From Gaetbulibacter sp. S0825 (GTDB lineage: Bacteria; Bacteroidota; Bacteroidia; Flavobacteriales; Flavobacteriaceae): a DNA stretch of 64,000 nt. A program made the translations under genes and the position numbers. The stretch lies in the NCBI RefSeq assembly GCF_011777505.1, contig NZ_JAATJT010000001.1:744001-808000 (forward strand), in the 5' to 3' direction. A model generated the notes under the pieces. The model ran no database searches and had not been told where the DNA came from. It saw only the letters and a list, made by a program, of their open reading frames with translations. This document shows, piece after piece, positions 51,681 through 60,465 of the stretch (position 1 is the first letter of the stretch; every line of letters begins with the position of its first letter).

Positions 51681-53831
51681 ATGAAAACTTCAAATAAAAT
51701 TAGTTTTAGTAGACGATCGTTCTTACAAACTTCAGCTCTTGCGAGTGGAGGTATGCTTGTAGGATTTAATTTGTTTACTGCTTGTAAAGAGGATGTAAAA
51801 CCTCCAGTAGATTTAAGTCTTTTAGACTATAATGATTTTAATGCCTTTATTAAAATATCTGATGAAGGTAAGGTGACTATTTTTGCACCTAACCCAGAAA
51901 TCGGTCAAGGCGTAAAAACATCAATGCCAATGCTTATTGCCGAAGAGCTTGATGTGGCTTGGGAAGATGTACACGTAGTACAGGGTAAGTTAGATACAAA
52001 AAATTATACACGACAAGTAGCAGGAGGGAGCCAATCGTTAAGACAAGGGTGGACTCCACTACGTCAAACAGGAGCAACGGCGAGACAGATGTTGGTGAAT
52101 GCAGCTGCTGCAAAATGGGGTGTTTCAGCATCGGAATGTAAAACTAATAAAGGCGTTATCACAAATGCTAATGGTGATAAGTTAGGGTATGGTGAAGTTG
52201 TTAAAGAAGCGGCATCATTAGAGGTTCCTGAAAATGTAACACTCAAAGATGTTAAAGATTTTTACATTATAGGTCAAGATATTAGCAATGTAGATATAGA
52301 TGAAATAGTTACAGGAAAACCATTGTTTGGCCTCGACTATAAACAAGAAGGTATGCAATACGCCTCTGTGCTTAGACCTCCAGCTTTTGGACAAAAACTG
52401 GAATCGTTTGATGACACTAATTCGAGAGCCGTAAATGGTGTAAATGATGTCATTAAGTTTGGCGATAAAATTGCCGTTTTAGCTAGCTCTACTTGGGCAG
52501 CAATGAAAGGGAAGAAAGCTTTAAAAGCCACTTGGACTCAAGATTCCAAAGCAGAAAGCACTGCGTTTCATGACGAAACACTATTAGGCTTGCTTAATGG
52601 AGACAAATTTGATACAAGACGTAAAGATGGTGACGTGAAAAAAGCTTTTGCAGAAGCAGATCAAGTTTTAGAACGCACATATGAAACACCATTTGTGCCT
52701 CATAACTGTATGGAGCCTATGAACTTTTTCGCAAATGTCACTACTGATAAAATTGAGCTGGTTGGACCAATACAAACACCAGCAGGAACAGCAGGACAAG
52801 TAGCTAGAATGCTAGGTAGAGATGCAAGTGAAGTGACATTGGAGATGACCAGAATGGGAGGTGGATTTGGAAGGCGATTGTATGGTGATTTTGCGTTGGA
52901 AGCCGCTGAGGTTTCTCACTTAGCAAAGAAACCTGTTAAAGTTATATTCTCTAGAGAAGATGATATGGCTGCTGGGATTTATCGACCAGCTATTAAATAC
53001 AGAATTGCAGCATCTATTAAAGATGGGAAGCTTACAGGTTATCATTTAAAAGAGGCAGCCATTAATGGAAATATGTATGGTTTAATTCCTAACTTTTTCC
53101 CAGCTGGAGCTATTGAAAACTATCAAGTAGATACTGCAAACTATAAAAGTAATATTACTACAGGTGCTTGGAGAGCACCCTATACCAATGTATTAGCAAG
53201 TTGCGAGCAGAGTTTCTTTGATGAAATAGCAGAGGCTATGGGAGTTGACCGTATTAAATTACATATGGATTTGTTAGATAAAGTAAAAGGGACTACAGAC
53301 GAGCGAATTCAATATAGCCCAGAACGACTACAAGGAGTGATTAAAAAAGTAGTAAAAGAGTCTAATTATGGGAAAGAAAAGGACGTATATCAAGGTTTTG
53401 CTGTGTATTATTGTCATAACACACATGTAGCTGAAGTAGCCGATATTATTATGGATAATGGTGTTCCTGTAGTTAAGAAAGTTACAGTTGCTGTAGATTG
53501 TGGTATTGTGGTAAATCCTTTAGGAGCTAAAAACCAAGTGGTTGGTGGTGTCATAGATGGTATAGGACATTCAATGTATGGCGAAATCACTTTTAATGAT
53601 GGCGCTCCACAGTCAAATAATTATGATTCGTATCAATTAATTAGAATGCTACAAACACCTCAAGTTGATGTGCATTTTATTGAGAACGATATCGCACCAA
53701 CAGGATTAGGAGAACCAACGTTACCACCAGTTGGAGGTGCAGTTGCCAATGCTATATACAAAGCAACAGGAAAACGTTTAACAAAAATGCCATATATGAA
53801 TAATATGGATGTAGAACCTGTTGTTGGATAA
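51681..53831 (+). CDS. Molybdopterin-binding large subunit of a molybdo-hydroxylase (IorB type), Tat-exported
   Basis: The 716-residue protein has a twin-arginine signal (SRRSFLQTSALASGGMLVG). The molybdenum-binding region is RMGGGFGRRLYGDF, with TGAWRAPYTN and a catalytic-Glu region GLGEPTLPPVGGA near the end. The xanthine dehydrogenase family with Tat export and no FAD subunit matches IorB/aldehyde dehydrogenase types, which hydroxylate N-heterocycles or aldehydes in the periplasm. The substrate is unknown. Such enzymes need the cytosine dinucleotide form of Moco with a sulfido ligand, which fits XdhC and the MocA-like gene downstream. Confidence 0.92.
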   Translation: MKTSNKISFSRRSFLQTSALASGGMLVGFNLFTACKEDVKPPVDLSLLDYNDFNAFIKISDEGKVTIFAPNPEIGQGVKTSMPMLIAEELDVAWEDVHVVQGKLDTKNYTRQVAGGSQSLRQGWTPLRQTGATARQMLVNAAAAKWGVSASECKTNKGVITNANGDKLGYGEVVKEAASLEVPENVTLKDVKDFYIIGQDISNVDIDEIVTGKPLFGLDYKQEGMQYASVLRPPAFGQKLESFDDTNSRAVNGVNDVIKFGDKIAVLASSTWAAMKGKKALKATWTQDSKAESTAFHDETLLGLLNGDKFDTRRKDGDVKKAFAEADQVLERTYETPFVPHNCMEPMNFFANVTTDKIELVGPIQTPAGTAGQVARMLGRDASEVTLEMTRMGGGFGRRLYGDFALEAAEVSHLAKKPVKVIFSREDDMAAGIYRPAIKYRIAASIKDGKLTGYHLKEAAINGNMYGLIPNFFPAGAIENYQVDTANYKSNITTGAWRAPYTNVLASCEQSFFDEIAEAMGVDRIKLHMDLLDKVKGTTDERIQYSPERLQGVIKKVVKESNYGKEKDVYQGFAVYYCHNTHVAEVADIIMDNGVPVVKKVTVAVDCGIVVNPLGAKNQVVGGVIDGIGHSMYGEITFNDGAPQSNNYDSYQLIRMLQTPQVDVHFIENDIAPTGLGEPTLPPVGGAVANAIYKATGKRLTKMPYMNNMDVEPVVG

Positions 53832-53834
53832 TTT

Positions 53835-54845
53835 ATGACTCACGAATTTAAGGATATAGTAGAAGCCCATCTTAAAGCAAAAAAAATTGGGTTAAAAACA
53901 GTCTTGGCATCTGTCGTGGCACTTGACGGCTCATCTTATAGAAAACCTGGAGTTCGTATGCTCATTCTTGAAAATAACGAAATGATTGGTGCTGTAAGTG
54001 GTGGTTGTGTAGAGAAAGACATTTTACGACAATCGCAATCGGTTTTTAAAGATGGGCAATCTAAAATGATGACTTACGATGGTCGTTATCGATTGGGCTG
54101 TGAGGGTGTTTTATACATTCTACTAGAAGAATTCAAACCCGATAAGTCGTTTCTTAATGTATTTGAAAATTGCTTAAAAACACGTCAACAATTTGTATTT
54201 CATTCACATTATTTAAAAAAAGAAGGGATTGTTCATGGGATTGGCAGTTTTGTTGAAATAGGAGGGAATAACTATCCTCTGTCAAATAAAACGGAAGGTA
54301 AAGACAGGCTATTACAGTTTACACAACATATGCCTCCATGTTTTAAGCTCATGATTTTTGGAGCAGAACATGATGCCGTTAAATTATGTCAACTAGCAAG
54401 TTTTAATGGTTGGGAAGTTACTGTTGTTTCTGGCCCATTAGAATCTAAAACAATCCAAAATTTTCCGGGAGCTACAGCGTTTTATTCTGTATCTCCAGAC
54501 GATTTGGAATTAAACTCAATTGACAGTGAAACAGCCATTGTATTAATGTCGCATAATTTTGCGAACGACTTAAAGTATCTTTTAGAACTTAAAGACACGA
54601 GACCTGTGTACATTGGGATGTTAGGGCCTTCACATAGAAGGGAAAAACTATTATCACAGTTTTTGGAATATTGTCCAGATGTAGATGAACAATTTTTAGA
54701 GCTTATTCATGGGCCAGCAGGATTAAATATTGGCGCTGAAACACCTCAGGAAATAGCTATTTCAATACTTTCGGAAATACTATCTGTAGTTAGATCACAA
54801 ACACCTATGGCGCTAAAAGAAAAAGTAGGAAGAATTCATAATTAA
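53835..54845 (+). CDS. XdhC/CoxI family molybdo-enzyme maturation protein
   Basis: The 336-residue protein has the XdhC_CoxI N-terminal domain (SSYRKPGVRMLI, GAVSGGCVEKDI) and a C-terminal Rossmann domain (MIFGAEHDAVKLCQL, YIGMLGPSHRREKL). XdhC proteins bind the mature cofactor and assist its sulfuration before insertion into xanthine-dehydrogenase-like enzymes. It starts 3 nt after the large subunit. Its TAA leads directly into the 45-nt repeat element. Confidence 0.92.
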   Translation: MTHEFKDIVEAHLKAKKIGLKTVLASVVALDGSSYRKPGVRMLILENNEMIGAVSGGCVEKDILRQSQSVFKDGQSKMMTYDGRYRLGCEGVLYILLEEFKPDKSFLNVFENCLKTRQQFVFHSHYLKKEGIVHGIGSFVEIGGNNYPLSNKTEGKDRLLQFTQHMPPCFKLMIFGAEHDAVKLCQLASFNGWEVTVVSGPLESKTIQNFPGATAFYSVSPDDLELNSIDSETAIVLMSHNFANDLKYLLELKDTRPVYIGMLGPSHRREKLLSQFLEYCPDVDEQFLELIHGPAGLNIGAETPQEIAISILSEILSVVRSQTPMALKEKVGRIHN

Positions 54846-54889
54846 TGTCACTTCGAGTAAAATTACCAAGTAATTTTGTATCGAGAAGT
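54845..54889 (+). repeat. 45-nt palindromic repeat element, copy 2
   Basis: It has the same length and ends as copy 1 (24248-24292, opposite strand), with the inner hairpin AAATTAC/GTAATTT and loop CAA. Its first base is the last base of the XdhC stop codon TAA. The differences from copy 1 in the inner stem are on both sides, so pairing is kept. Confidence 0.8.
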
Positions 54890-54897
54890 ATTCTATT

Positions 54898-55497
54898 TTG
54901 AGCAAACCAAAAAACATAATTACTTTAGTAATGGCTGCCGGAAGTTCTTCCAGAATGGGGGCTCCTAAGCAATTATTACCATGGAAAGAAGTTACACTAA
55001 TTGAAGGTGTTATAACTAAAGTACTGCACTTAAACACTTTTAAAGCCATAGTTGTTCTTGGAGCTAATGAAGATAAAATCGTTCCTAAAATTACATCATA
55101 CCCAATAGAAATAATTCACAATTTAGAATGGGAAAAAGGCTTGGGAAATTCTATAGCGTTTGGAATACATCACATTAAAAAAAACTATGATGTAGGTGGT
55201 GTATTTGTAACATTAGCAGACCAACCATTAATAGAAGCTACTTATTTAAAAGTAATGATAGACTTATTTGAAACTGATAAGAACCAAATTATAGCAACAA
55301 AATATCAAAATGGAAAACTAGGAGTTCCTGCGTTATTTGATAAATCGTATTTACTAGAGCTATCTAGTATTGATGGAGATAAAGGTGCTAAATCAATACT
55401 CGAAAAGTATGCAAACTCAGTAATAACAACACAAATTGACACTAATGTCTTTGATGTTGATACTGATGAAGATTATAAAAGACTCAAAAAGCTTTAA
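54898..55497 (+). CDS. Molybdenum cofactor nucleotidyltransferase, MocA-like
   Basis: The protein has 199 residues with a TTG start at 54898. No ATG exists before the essential motif VMAAGSSSRMGAPKQLL, and the frame is closed by a TAA inside the repeat at 54871. The N-terminal Rossmann-like nucleotide-binding loop, TLADQPLI and a late DVDTDEDYKRL match MobA-like proteins of the MocA branch, which attach CMP to Moco. Position behind the molybdo-hydroxylase and XdhC favours MocA over MobA. Its end overlaps the converging moaA by 4 nt. Confidence 0.85.
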   Translation: MSKPKNIITLVMAAGSSSRMGAPKQLLPWKEVTLIEGVITKVLHLNTFKAIVVLGANEDKIVPKITSYPIEIIHNLEWEKGLGNSIAFGIHHIKKNYDVGGVFVTLADQPLIEATYLKVMIDLFETDKNQIIATKYQNGKLGVPALFDKSYLLELSSIDGDKGAKSILEKYANSVITTQIDTNVFDVDTDEDYKRLKKL

Positions 55498-56501
55498 CCG
55501 CCAATAGTAATCATACTTCTGTTTTTACCGTGTAAATCAGGTGCTTCTAGTTTCTCCATAGTATCCATACCACCACGAATTTTAAGTTTTGAGTGTACAG
55601 CTTTTTGAATCATTGGAGTAATGTCTTTCCCTTGACGAAGTGGTGTTAATAAATCCGATTCTCCTGCCGAAAACAAGCAATTTTTTAAACGACCGTTAGC
55701 AGTTAATCTAATACGATTACAAGAATCACAAAACGGATTGGTTACCGAACTAATAATAGCAAACGACCCTTTGTAGCCTTCAATTTTATAATTTTTAGAC
55801 GTATCGTTAGGCGCATCTTGTAAACGAATTACTTTGGAAACATCAAAAGATGAATTTACTTTTTCCATGACTTCAGCATACGACACCATTTTCGCTTTAT
55901 CCCATTTATTACCATCAAAAGGCATAAATTCTATAAAACGAACTGAAATTGGTAGGTCTTTGCTGAGGTTGATAAAATCTATAATTTCATTGTCGTTAAA
56001 GTCTTTAATTAATACAGCATTTAGTTTTATATTAAAGCCTTCTTGTATCAGTAAGTGCATATTTTTTATGACCTTTTCAAAGTCGTTTCTACGCGTAATC
56101 TCTTTAAACTTTACAGCATCTAAAGAGTCTAAACTCACGTTAAGATTCATAATGTTGCATTCCTTCAGTAAGTCTATATAACGATCTACAATTACAGCAT
56201 TGGTGGTCATAGAAAGTTCTACAGGGAGAGATGCCAGTTTTTTAAGAATAACATCTACATCACGCCTTACTAATGGCTCCCCACCAGTTAGTCTTATTTT
56301 AGTCACACCATGGTCAACAAATGTTTTGGCAATTGAATAGATTTCATCAAAATTCATGATGTGTGACCTTGGTGATAATTGAATCCCTTCAGCTGGCATG
56401 CAATAGGTACATCGCAAGTTGCATAATTCGGTTAGTGAAATACGTAAATACGTATGTTCTCTTCCAAATGAATCGGTTAATATGTTGTTTGGGTTTGTCA
56501 T
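55494..56501 (-). CDS. moaA: GTP 3',8-cyclase MoaA
   Basis: The 335-residue radical SAM protein has the N-terminal cluster CNLRCTYC (Cys27, Cys31, Cys34), KIRLTGGEPL, and the C-terminal cluster FCDSCNRIRLT with a later NCLFS. It ends in the C-terminal GG needed for activity (TIGG). It turns GTP into 3',8-cyclo-GTP, the first step of molybdopterin synthesis. It starts where moaCB ends. Confidence 0.96.
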   Translation of the reverse strand: MTNPNNILTDSFGREHTYLRISLTELCNLRCTYCMPAEGIQLSPRSHIMNFDEIYSIAKTFVDHGVTKIRLTGGEPLVRRDVDVILKKLASLPVELSMTTNAVIVDRYIDLLKECNIMNLNVSLDSLDAVKFKEITRRNDFEKVIKNMHLLIQEGFNIKLNAVLIKDFNDNEIIDFINLSKDLPISVRFIEFMPFDGNKWDKAKMVSYAEVMEKVNSSFDVSKVIRLQDAPNDTSKNYKIEGYKGSFAIISSVTNPFCDSCNRIRLTANGRLKNCLFSAGESDLLTPLRQGKDITPMIQKAVHSKLKIRGGMDTMEKLEAPDLHGKNRSMITIGG

Positions 56502-57412
56502 TAGTCGTGTCTTGCTCCTTTTAAAATTCCGAATACATGAAGCACTGATGGAAATATAGCGTTCATTGATTCTTTTGCACCATTAGTTGAGCCTGGTAAT
56601 GCCAAAACTAATGTTTTTTCTATTGTTCCTGCCACACTTCTTGATAGCATTGAATATGGCGTTCGGTTTTGGCCATAACTTCTAATGGCTTCTTCAATTC
56701 CTGGGACGGTTCTTTCAATAAGTGGCTCTAATGCTTCAGGTGTTACATCACGTTTTGAGAGGCCAGTACCACCTGTAAAAATAACAATATCTATACCCTG
56801 CGATACATAGTTTTTTGTTTTCTCTTGAATTACTTCCTTTTCATCCGGAATCACAAGATATTCTGAAATTGCAACATTACTTTCCTCTAGCTTTTTAATA
56901 ATTGCTTTACCAGCTTTGTCCTCTTTTTGTCCAGCAGAAATAGTATCAGAACATACAATAACTGCGGCGTTTAATTGGTTTCTAAATCGATTTTTAAAAC
57001 TCGATTTTCCACCTTTTTTCTTTAATAATTTGATATGATGAATTTCCACGCCTTTATCTATAGGCTTAAGCATGTCGTACATATTTAACGCCACAATGCT
57101 TGCACCATGCATAGCTTCTACCTCAACACCTGTTTTATAGATGGTTTTAATAGTGCAAGTAATGGTAATTTCCAGTCCGTTGATGTCATAATCAATCGCA
57201 GTATATTCAATTGGTAAAGGATGACAATCAGGAAGTAGCTCAGGGGTTTTTTTAACTCCCAACAAACCAGCAGCTTTACTCATAGCAAAAACATTTCCTT
57301 TTGGCACTCTATTGTTGTTAATTGAATCAATAGTATCTTCTTTGCTCACTTTAACTATAGCTTGCGCAGTAGCTTCACGGAGTGTATTTGATTTATGTGT
57401 GATGTCTACCAT
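56501..57412 (-). CDS. Bifunctional MoaC-MoaB/MogA protein
   Basis: The 303-residue fusion has an N-terminal MoaC (about 1-150; DCHPLPIEY, EVEAMHGASIVALNMYDMLK). This makes cyclic pyranopterin monophosphate. A C-terminal MoaB/MogA domain follows (about 150-303; FTGGTGLSKRDVTPEA, LPGSTNGAKESM). This activates molybdopterin by adenylylation or has a related role. The MoaCB fusion is known from several Bacteroidota. It lies 2 nt after moaE. Confidence 0.93.
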   Translation of the reverse strand: MVDITHKSNTLREATAQAIVKVSKEDTIDSINNNRVPKGNVFAMSKAAGLLGVKKTPELLPDCHPLPIEYTAIDYDINGLEITITCTIKTIYKTGVEVEAMHGASIVALNMYDMLKPIDKGVEIHHIKLLKKKGGKSSFKNRFRNQLNAAVIVCSDTISAGQKEDKAGKAIIKKLEESNVAISEYLVIPDEKEVIQEKTKNYVSQGIDIVIFTGGTGLSKRDVTPEALEPLIERTVPGIEEAIRSYGQNRTPYSMLSRSVAGTIEKTLVLALPGSTNGAKESMNAIFPSVLHVFGILKGARHD

Positions 57413-57414
57413 GT

Positions 57415-57861
57415 TTAACTATTTACTTTCCATTGATGTGTACTATCTTCAAAAATTTCTTTACCGTAAACAGGCACTTTAGCTTTAATTTCTTCAACTA
57501 CATATTCCAAAGCTTTAAAAACTTCTTTTCTTCTTGGGGATGATACAAAAACAAATAAGCAAATTTCTCCACTCTTAACCGTTCCTAAACTATGATAAAT
57601 ATGCATACAGGTTAAATTAAATTTAGAGAATGTGGTTTCTCGTATCTCATGAAATTTTGGATTTGCCATATCTTCGTAAGCAGTATATTCAATAGCAGAA
57701 ACCGTTTTACCATCTATGGCATCAGCTCTTACTTGACCCAAAAAAATATTATGAGCACCAATAGATGTTTTACTTTGATGTTTTGCAATTGATTCGGCTA
57801 TAAATTCAGAAGAAATAGCACCTTCTTTAAATACATTTTTTGGTTTCCTTTCTTTTGTCAT
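57415..57861 (-). CDS. moaE: Molybdopterin synthase catalytic subunit MoaE
   Basis: The 148-residue protein has the MoaE features GQVRADAIDGKTV, AIEYTAYEDMA, HSLGTVKSGEICLFVFV and RRKEVFKALEYVVEEIK. The C-terminal catalytic Lys region is VPVYGKEIF. It adds sulfur from MoaD thiocarboxylate to precursor Z. Its start overlaps moeB by 4 nt. Confidence 0.95.
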   Translation of the reverse strand: MTKERKPKNVFKEGAISSEFIAESIAKHQSKTSIGAHNIFLGQVRADAIDGKTVSAIEYTAYEDMANPKFHEIRETTFSKFNLTCMHIYHSLGTVKSGEICLFVFVSSPRRKEVFKALEYVVEEIKAKVPVYGKEIFEDSTHQWKVNS

Positions 57862-58928
57862 GCTTTTATTTTTAGTTGTTCAATAATTGCCGCAGCACCT
57901 TCTTCAAGACTAAAGCAATTAGTTATATTGTGTTTTTTAAGAATTTCAACAGCTGTTCTACTTCTAATTCCTGCCTGACAGAAAAAGATGATTATTTTAG
58001 TTGTTGAAATTTTATCAAGGTTATTATTTAGTTGGTTTAAAGGAATCTGAATACAATTATCTAATTTGATTTTTGGTTCTTCATGAAGCTCTCTAACGTC
58101 TATAAACTGAATGTTTTTAAACTCATGTAAATCCTTTAATAACACATTTTTTGAGCCACAATTAAAGTTGAATATTTGTGTTTTAAAATGCTCCTTTTCA
58201 GACAAAACTTTTTCAATTTCAGAATCTAATTTTTTAACTTTTAGAGTGTAAGTTTCGCTGGTTTTTGAGTTATAACAGAATAGTTTTCCAGACAATACAC
58301 CATCAAACCCTAAAATTATTTTGAGTACTTCATTGGCTTGCATAGTGCCAATAATTCCTGGTAACACACCAAGAACTCCAACCTCAGAGCAATTGGCAAC
58401 AGACCCTTTTTTAGGTATTATTGGGAAGAGGCATCTATAGCTTGGACCATTGTTATAATTAAAAACTGACACTTGGCCTTCAAACTTATAAATAGCACCA
58501 TAAACTAGAGGCTTATTGTTTATTACTGCAGCATCATTAATTAGATAGCGTGTTTCAAAATTATCAGTCCCATCCACAATAATGTCGTAATTTTTAAATA
58601 ACTCTAAAGCATTTTGAGGAGTTAAAGCTTCTTGATAAGTATTGATTTGTATAGTTGGGTTTAAATCCTCTAGACGTTCTTTAGCTGCTAAAGCTTTATT
58701 GATTCCTAAAGAGGATGTTCCAAACAATATTTGACGTTGTAAATTTGATACTTCAACAATATCAAAGTCTATAATGCCAAGAGTCCCAACTCCTGCCGCC
58801 GCTAAGTATTGTAATACTGGACAACCCAAACCTCCAGCACCAATAACTAATACTTTTGCATTTGATATTTTGTTTTGTCCTTCTGGACCAACATCTGATA
58901 AAATGATATGTCTGTTATATCTACTCAT
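57858..58928 (-). CDS. moeB: MoaD-activating enzyme MoeB with C-terminal rhodanese domain
   Basis: The 356-residue protein has the E1-like adenylation domain (VLVIGAGGLGCPVLQYL, SNLQRQILF, VDGTDNFETRYLINDA, YRCLFPIIP and NCSEVGVLG). A C-terminal rhodanese domain has the active-site loop FCQAGIRSR. It adenylates the MoaD C-terminus and may supply sulfur itself through the rhodanese cysteine. It starts 3 nt after moaD. Confidence 0.93.
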   Translation of the reverse strand: MSRYNRHIILSDVGPEGQNKISNAKVLVIGAGGLGCPVLQYLAAAGVGTLGIIDFDIVEVSNLQRQILFGTSSLGINKALAAKERLEDLNPTIQINTYQEALTPQNALELFKNYDIIVDGTDNFETRYLINDAAVINNKPLVYGAIYKFEGQVSVFNYNNGPSYRCLFPIIPKKGSVANCSEVGVLGVLPGIIGTMQANEVLKIILGFDGVLSGKLFCYNSKTSETYTLKVKKLDSEIEKVLSEKEHFKTQIFNFNCGSKNVLLKDLHEFKNIQFIDVRELHEEPKIKLDNCIQIPLNQLNNNLDKISTTKIIIFFCQAGIRSRTAVEILKKHNITNCFSLEEGAAAIIEQLKIKA

Positions 58929-58931
58929 AGT

Positions 58932-59168
58932 TTAACCTCCAGAGAACGGTGGTAATAATGCTATTTCTGGGTTTGTTATTTTGCTGTTATTTGAAACAAT
59001 TTCATGGTTTTGTGCTACTTTAAAATCTTTCTGTTTTAACGAAGGATATTTATCATAAAGTTCTTCTAAAAGTTCTGATATCAATGTTTTTGAAAACTCA
59101 ATGGTTTCTTTGTCACAGTTAGTGATTTCTGCTATAAGACCAAAATATTTAATTTGTAATTGCATCAA
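58932..59168 (-). CDS. moaD: Molybdopterin synthase sulfur carrier MoaD
   Basis: The 78-residue ubiquitin-fold protein ends in the functional Gly-Gly (LLPPFSGG). It begins MMQLQIKYFG, so the second Met is an alternative start. The end carries the thiocarboxylate used by MoaE. Its start overlaps the end of mobA by 20 nt. Confidence 0.94.
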   Translation of the reverse strand: MMQLQIKYFGLIAEITNCDKETIEFSKTLISELLEELYDKYPSLKQKDFKVAQNHEIVSNNSKITNPEIALLPPFSGG

Positions 59169-59721
59169 ATTCTTCTTTAGTATTAATATTTATTATAGCT
59201 GAGGCTAAATTGTCATCAAGTATTATTGTTTTTGTTTTAAGCTTGGACACAGCAAATCGTACTCTTCTTTCACCTTTGTCTAACAAATCTTTAATGAGTT
59301 GTTCACATGTTTTCTTATAAAGGGCAGTTAAAGGCATTGTTTTTTGATAGCTTTTTAACTGAATTACGTCATAATTATTTTCATAATTCTTAATTAATTG
59401 CCTTAACACTTCACTGGTAATTAATGGCACATCACAACTAACCACAAGGTTATAATCTGTTTTTGAGCACTGTAACCCTGAGTATATTCCAGCTAAAGGG
59501 CCTGCATCTTTAATAACATCTTCAATTCTTTTTATTTCAAATTCATCATGATTAGGATTGTCACTAACTATAACTATGTTCTTAACCAAGGGCTTCATTG
59601 CCTCAATAATGTGTTGAATAAAGGTTTTTTCTTTAAGCAATAATGTGGCTTTATCAGTTCCCATTCTGGAACTTTTCCCACCTGCTAAAATGATACCTGT
59701 GATGTCGTTTTTACTAATCAT
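59149..59721 (-). CDS. mobA: Molybdenum cofactor guanylyltransferase MobA
   Basis: The 190-residue protein has the nucleotide-binding loop ILAGGKSSRMGTDKATL, VIVSDNPNH, AGPLAGIYSGL, VVSCDVPLI and LTALYKK. It attaches GMP to Moco. With the MocA-like gene at 54898, the window carries two different Moco nucleotidyltransferases. It abuts the TauE gene with no gap. Confidence 0.92.
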   Translation of the reverse strand: MISKNDITGIILAGGKSSRMGTDKATLLLKEKTFIQHIIEAMKPLVKNIVIVSDNPNHDEFEIKRIEDVIKDAGPLAGIYSGLQCSKTDYNLVVSCDVPLITSEVLRQLIKNYENNYDVIQLKSYQKTMPLTALYKKTCEQLIKDLLDKGERRVRFAVSKLKTKTIILDDNLASAIININTKEEFDAITN

Positions 59722-60465
59722 TTAAACGAAAATTAGTTTTACAGATGCAATTATCAATACAAAGGCTAAAAGATATCGCAACAACCCATTGTTAAATTTT
59801 CTACTTCCATGATAACTTCCTAAAAAGCCACCAACCAAGGCAATTCCAGCTAAAATAAATGAGTCGTAAGCTATATGGACACCACTACTTATTTGACCTA
59901 CTAGAGCAGAAGCGGAATTTACTAAAATAAATAACGCCGACACTGCGGCAGCTTCTTTCATTTTTCCCCAATGCAATAACAGAATTATAGGAGTTAAAAT
60001 AATACCACCTCCAATACCAATTAACCCAGAGAAGAAACCAATGATGCCACCTACAATAAGCCCTTGCCAAATTTTTATTTTATTAACTGTATTGATTTCT
60101 TTACCAAAAACATTAAGCATCTTTAGAATGGCAAAAATTAAAAGCACGCCTAAAATATTTTTATAAATAGAAGCATCTACTTCTATGGCGCCACCAATAA
60201 ATGCCATAGGAATGGATGCAACTGCAAAAGACAGAAATAATCTTTTATTGAAAAAACCAGCTTTGTAGTAATGATAAGAAGCAATACCAGCAACAAAGAC
60301 ATTTAATAATAACGCGGTTGGTTTCATAGTTTCTGGGGCAAAAGAAAATAATGCCATGAGTGCCAAATAGCCACTTGCACCACCATGACCAACACTAGCA
60401 TATAAAAACGCAACTATTGGTAATATGAGTAAAAACAACCATATGTGTTCTATATCAAAAATCAT
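59722..60465 (-). CDS. TauE/SafE family anion permease
   Basis: The 247-residue protein has about eight helices in two halves (SVGHGGASGYLALMALF and GFFSGLIGIGGGIILTPIIL, the two glycine-rich family motifs). The family moves sulfite, sulfonates and related anions, in or out. Its place between mobA and a ModE-like gene in a molybdenum operon with no modABC suggests transport of molybdate or of sulfur for cofactor making. This is inference. It overlaps the regulator gene by 11 nt. Confidence 0.87.
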   Translation of the reverse strand: MIFDIEHIWLFLLILPIVAFLYASVGHGGASGYLALMALFSFAPETMKPTALLLNVFVAGIASYHYYKAGFFNKRLFLSFAVASIPMAFIGGAIEVDASIYKNILGVLLIFAILKMLNVFGKEINTVNKIKIWQGLIVGGIIGFFSGLIGIGGGIILTPIILLLHWGKMKEAAAVSALFILVNSASALVGQISSGVHIAYDSFILAGIALVGGFLGSYHGSRKFNNGLLRYLLAFVLIIASVKLIFV

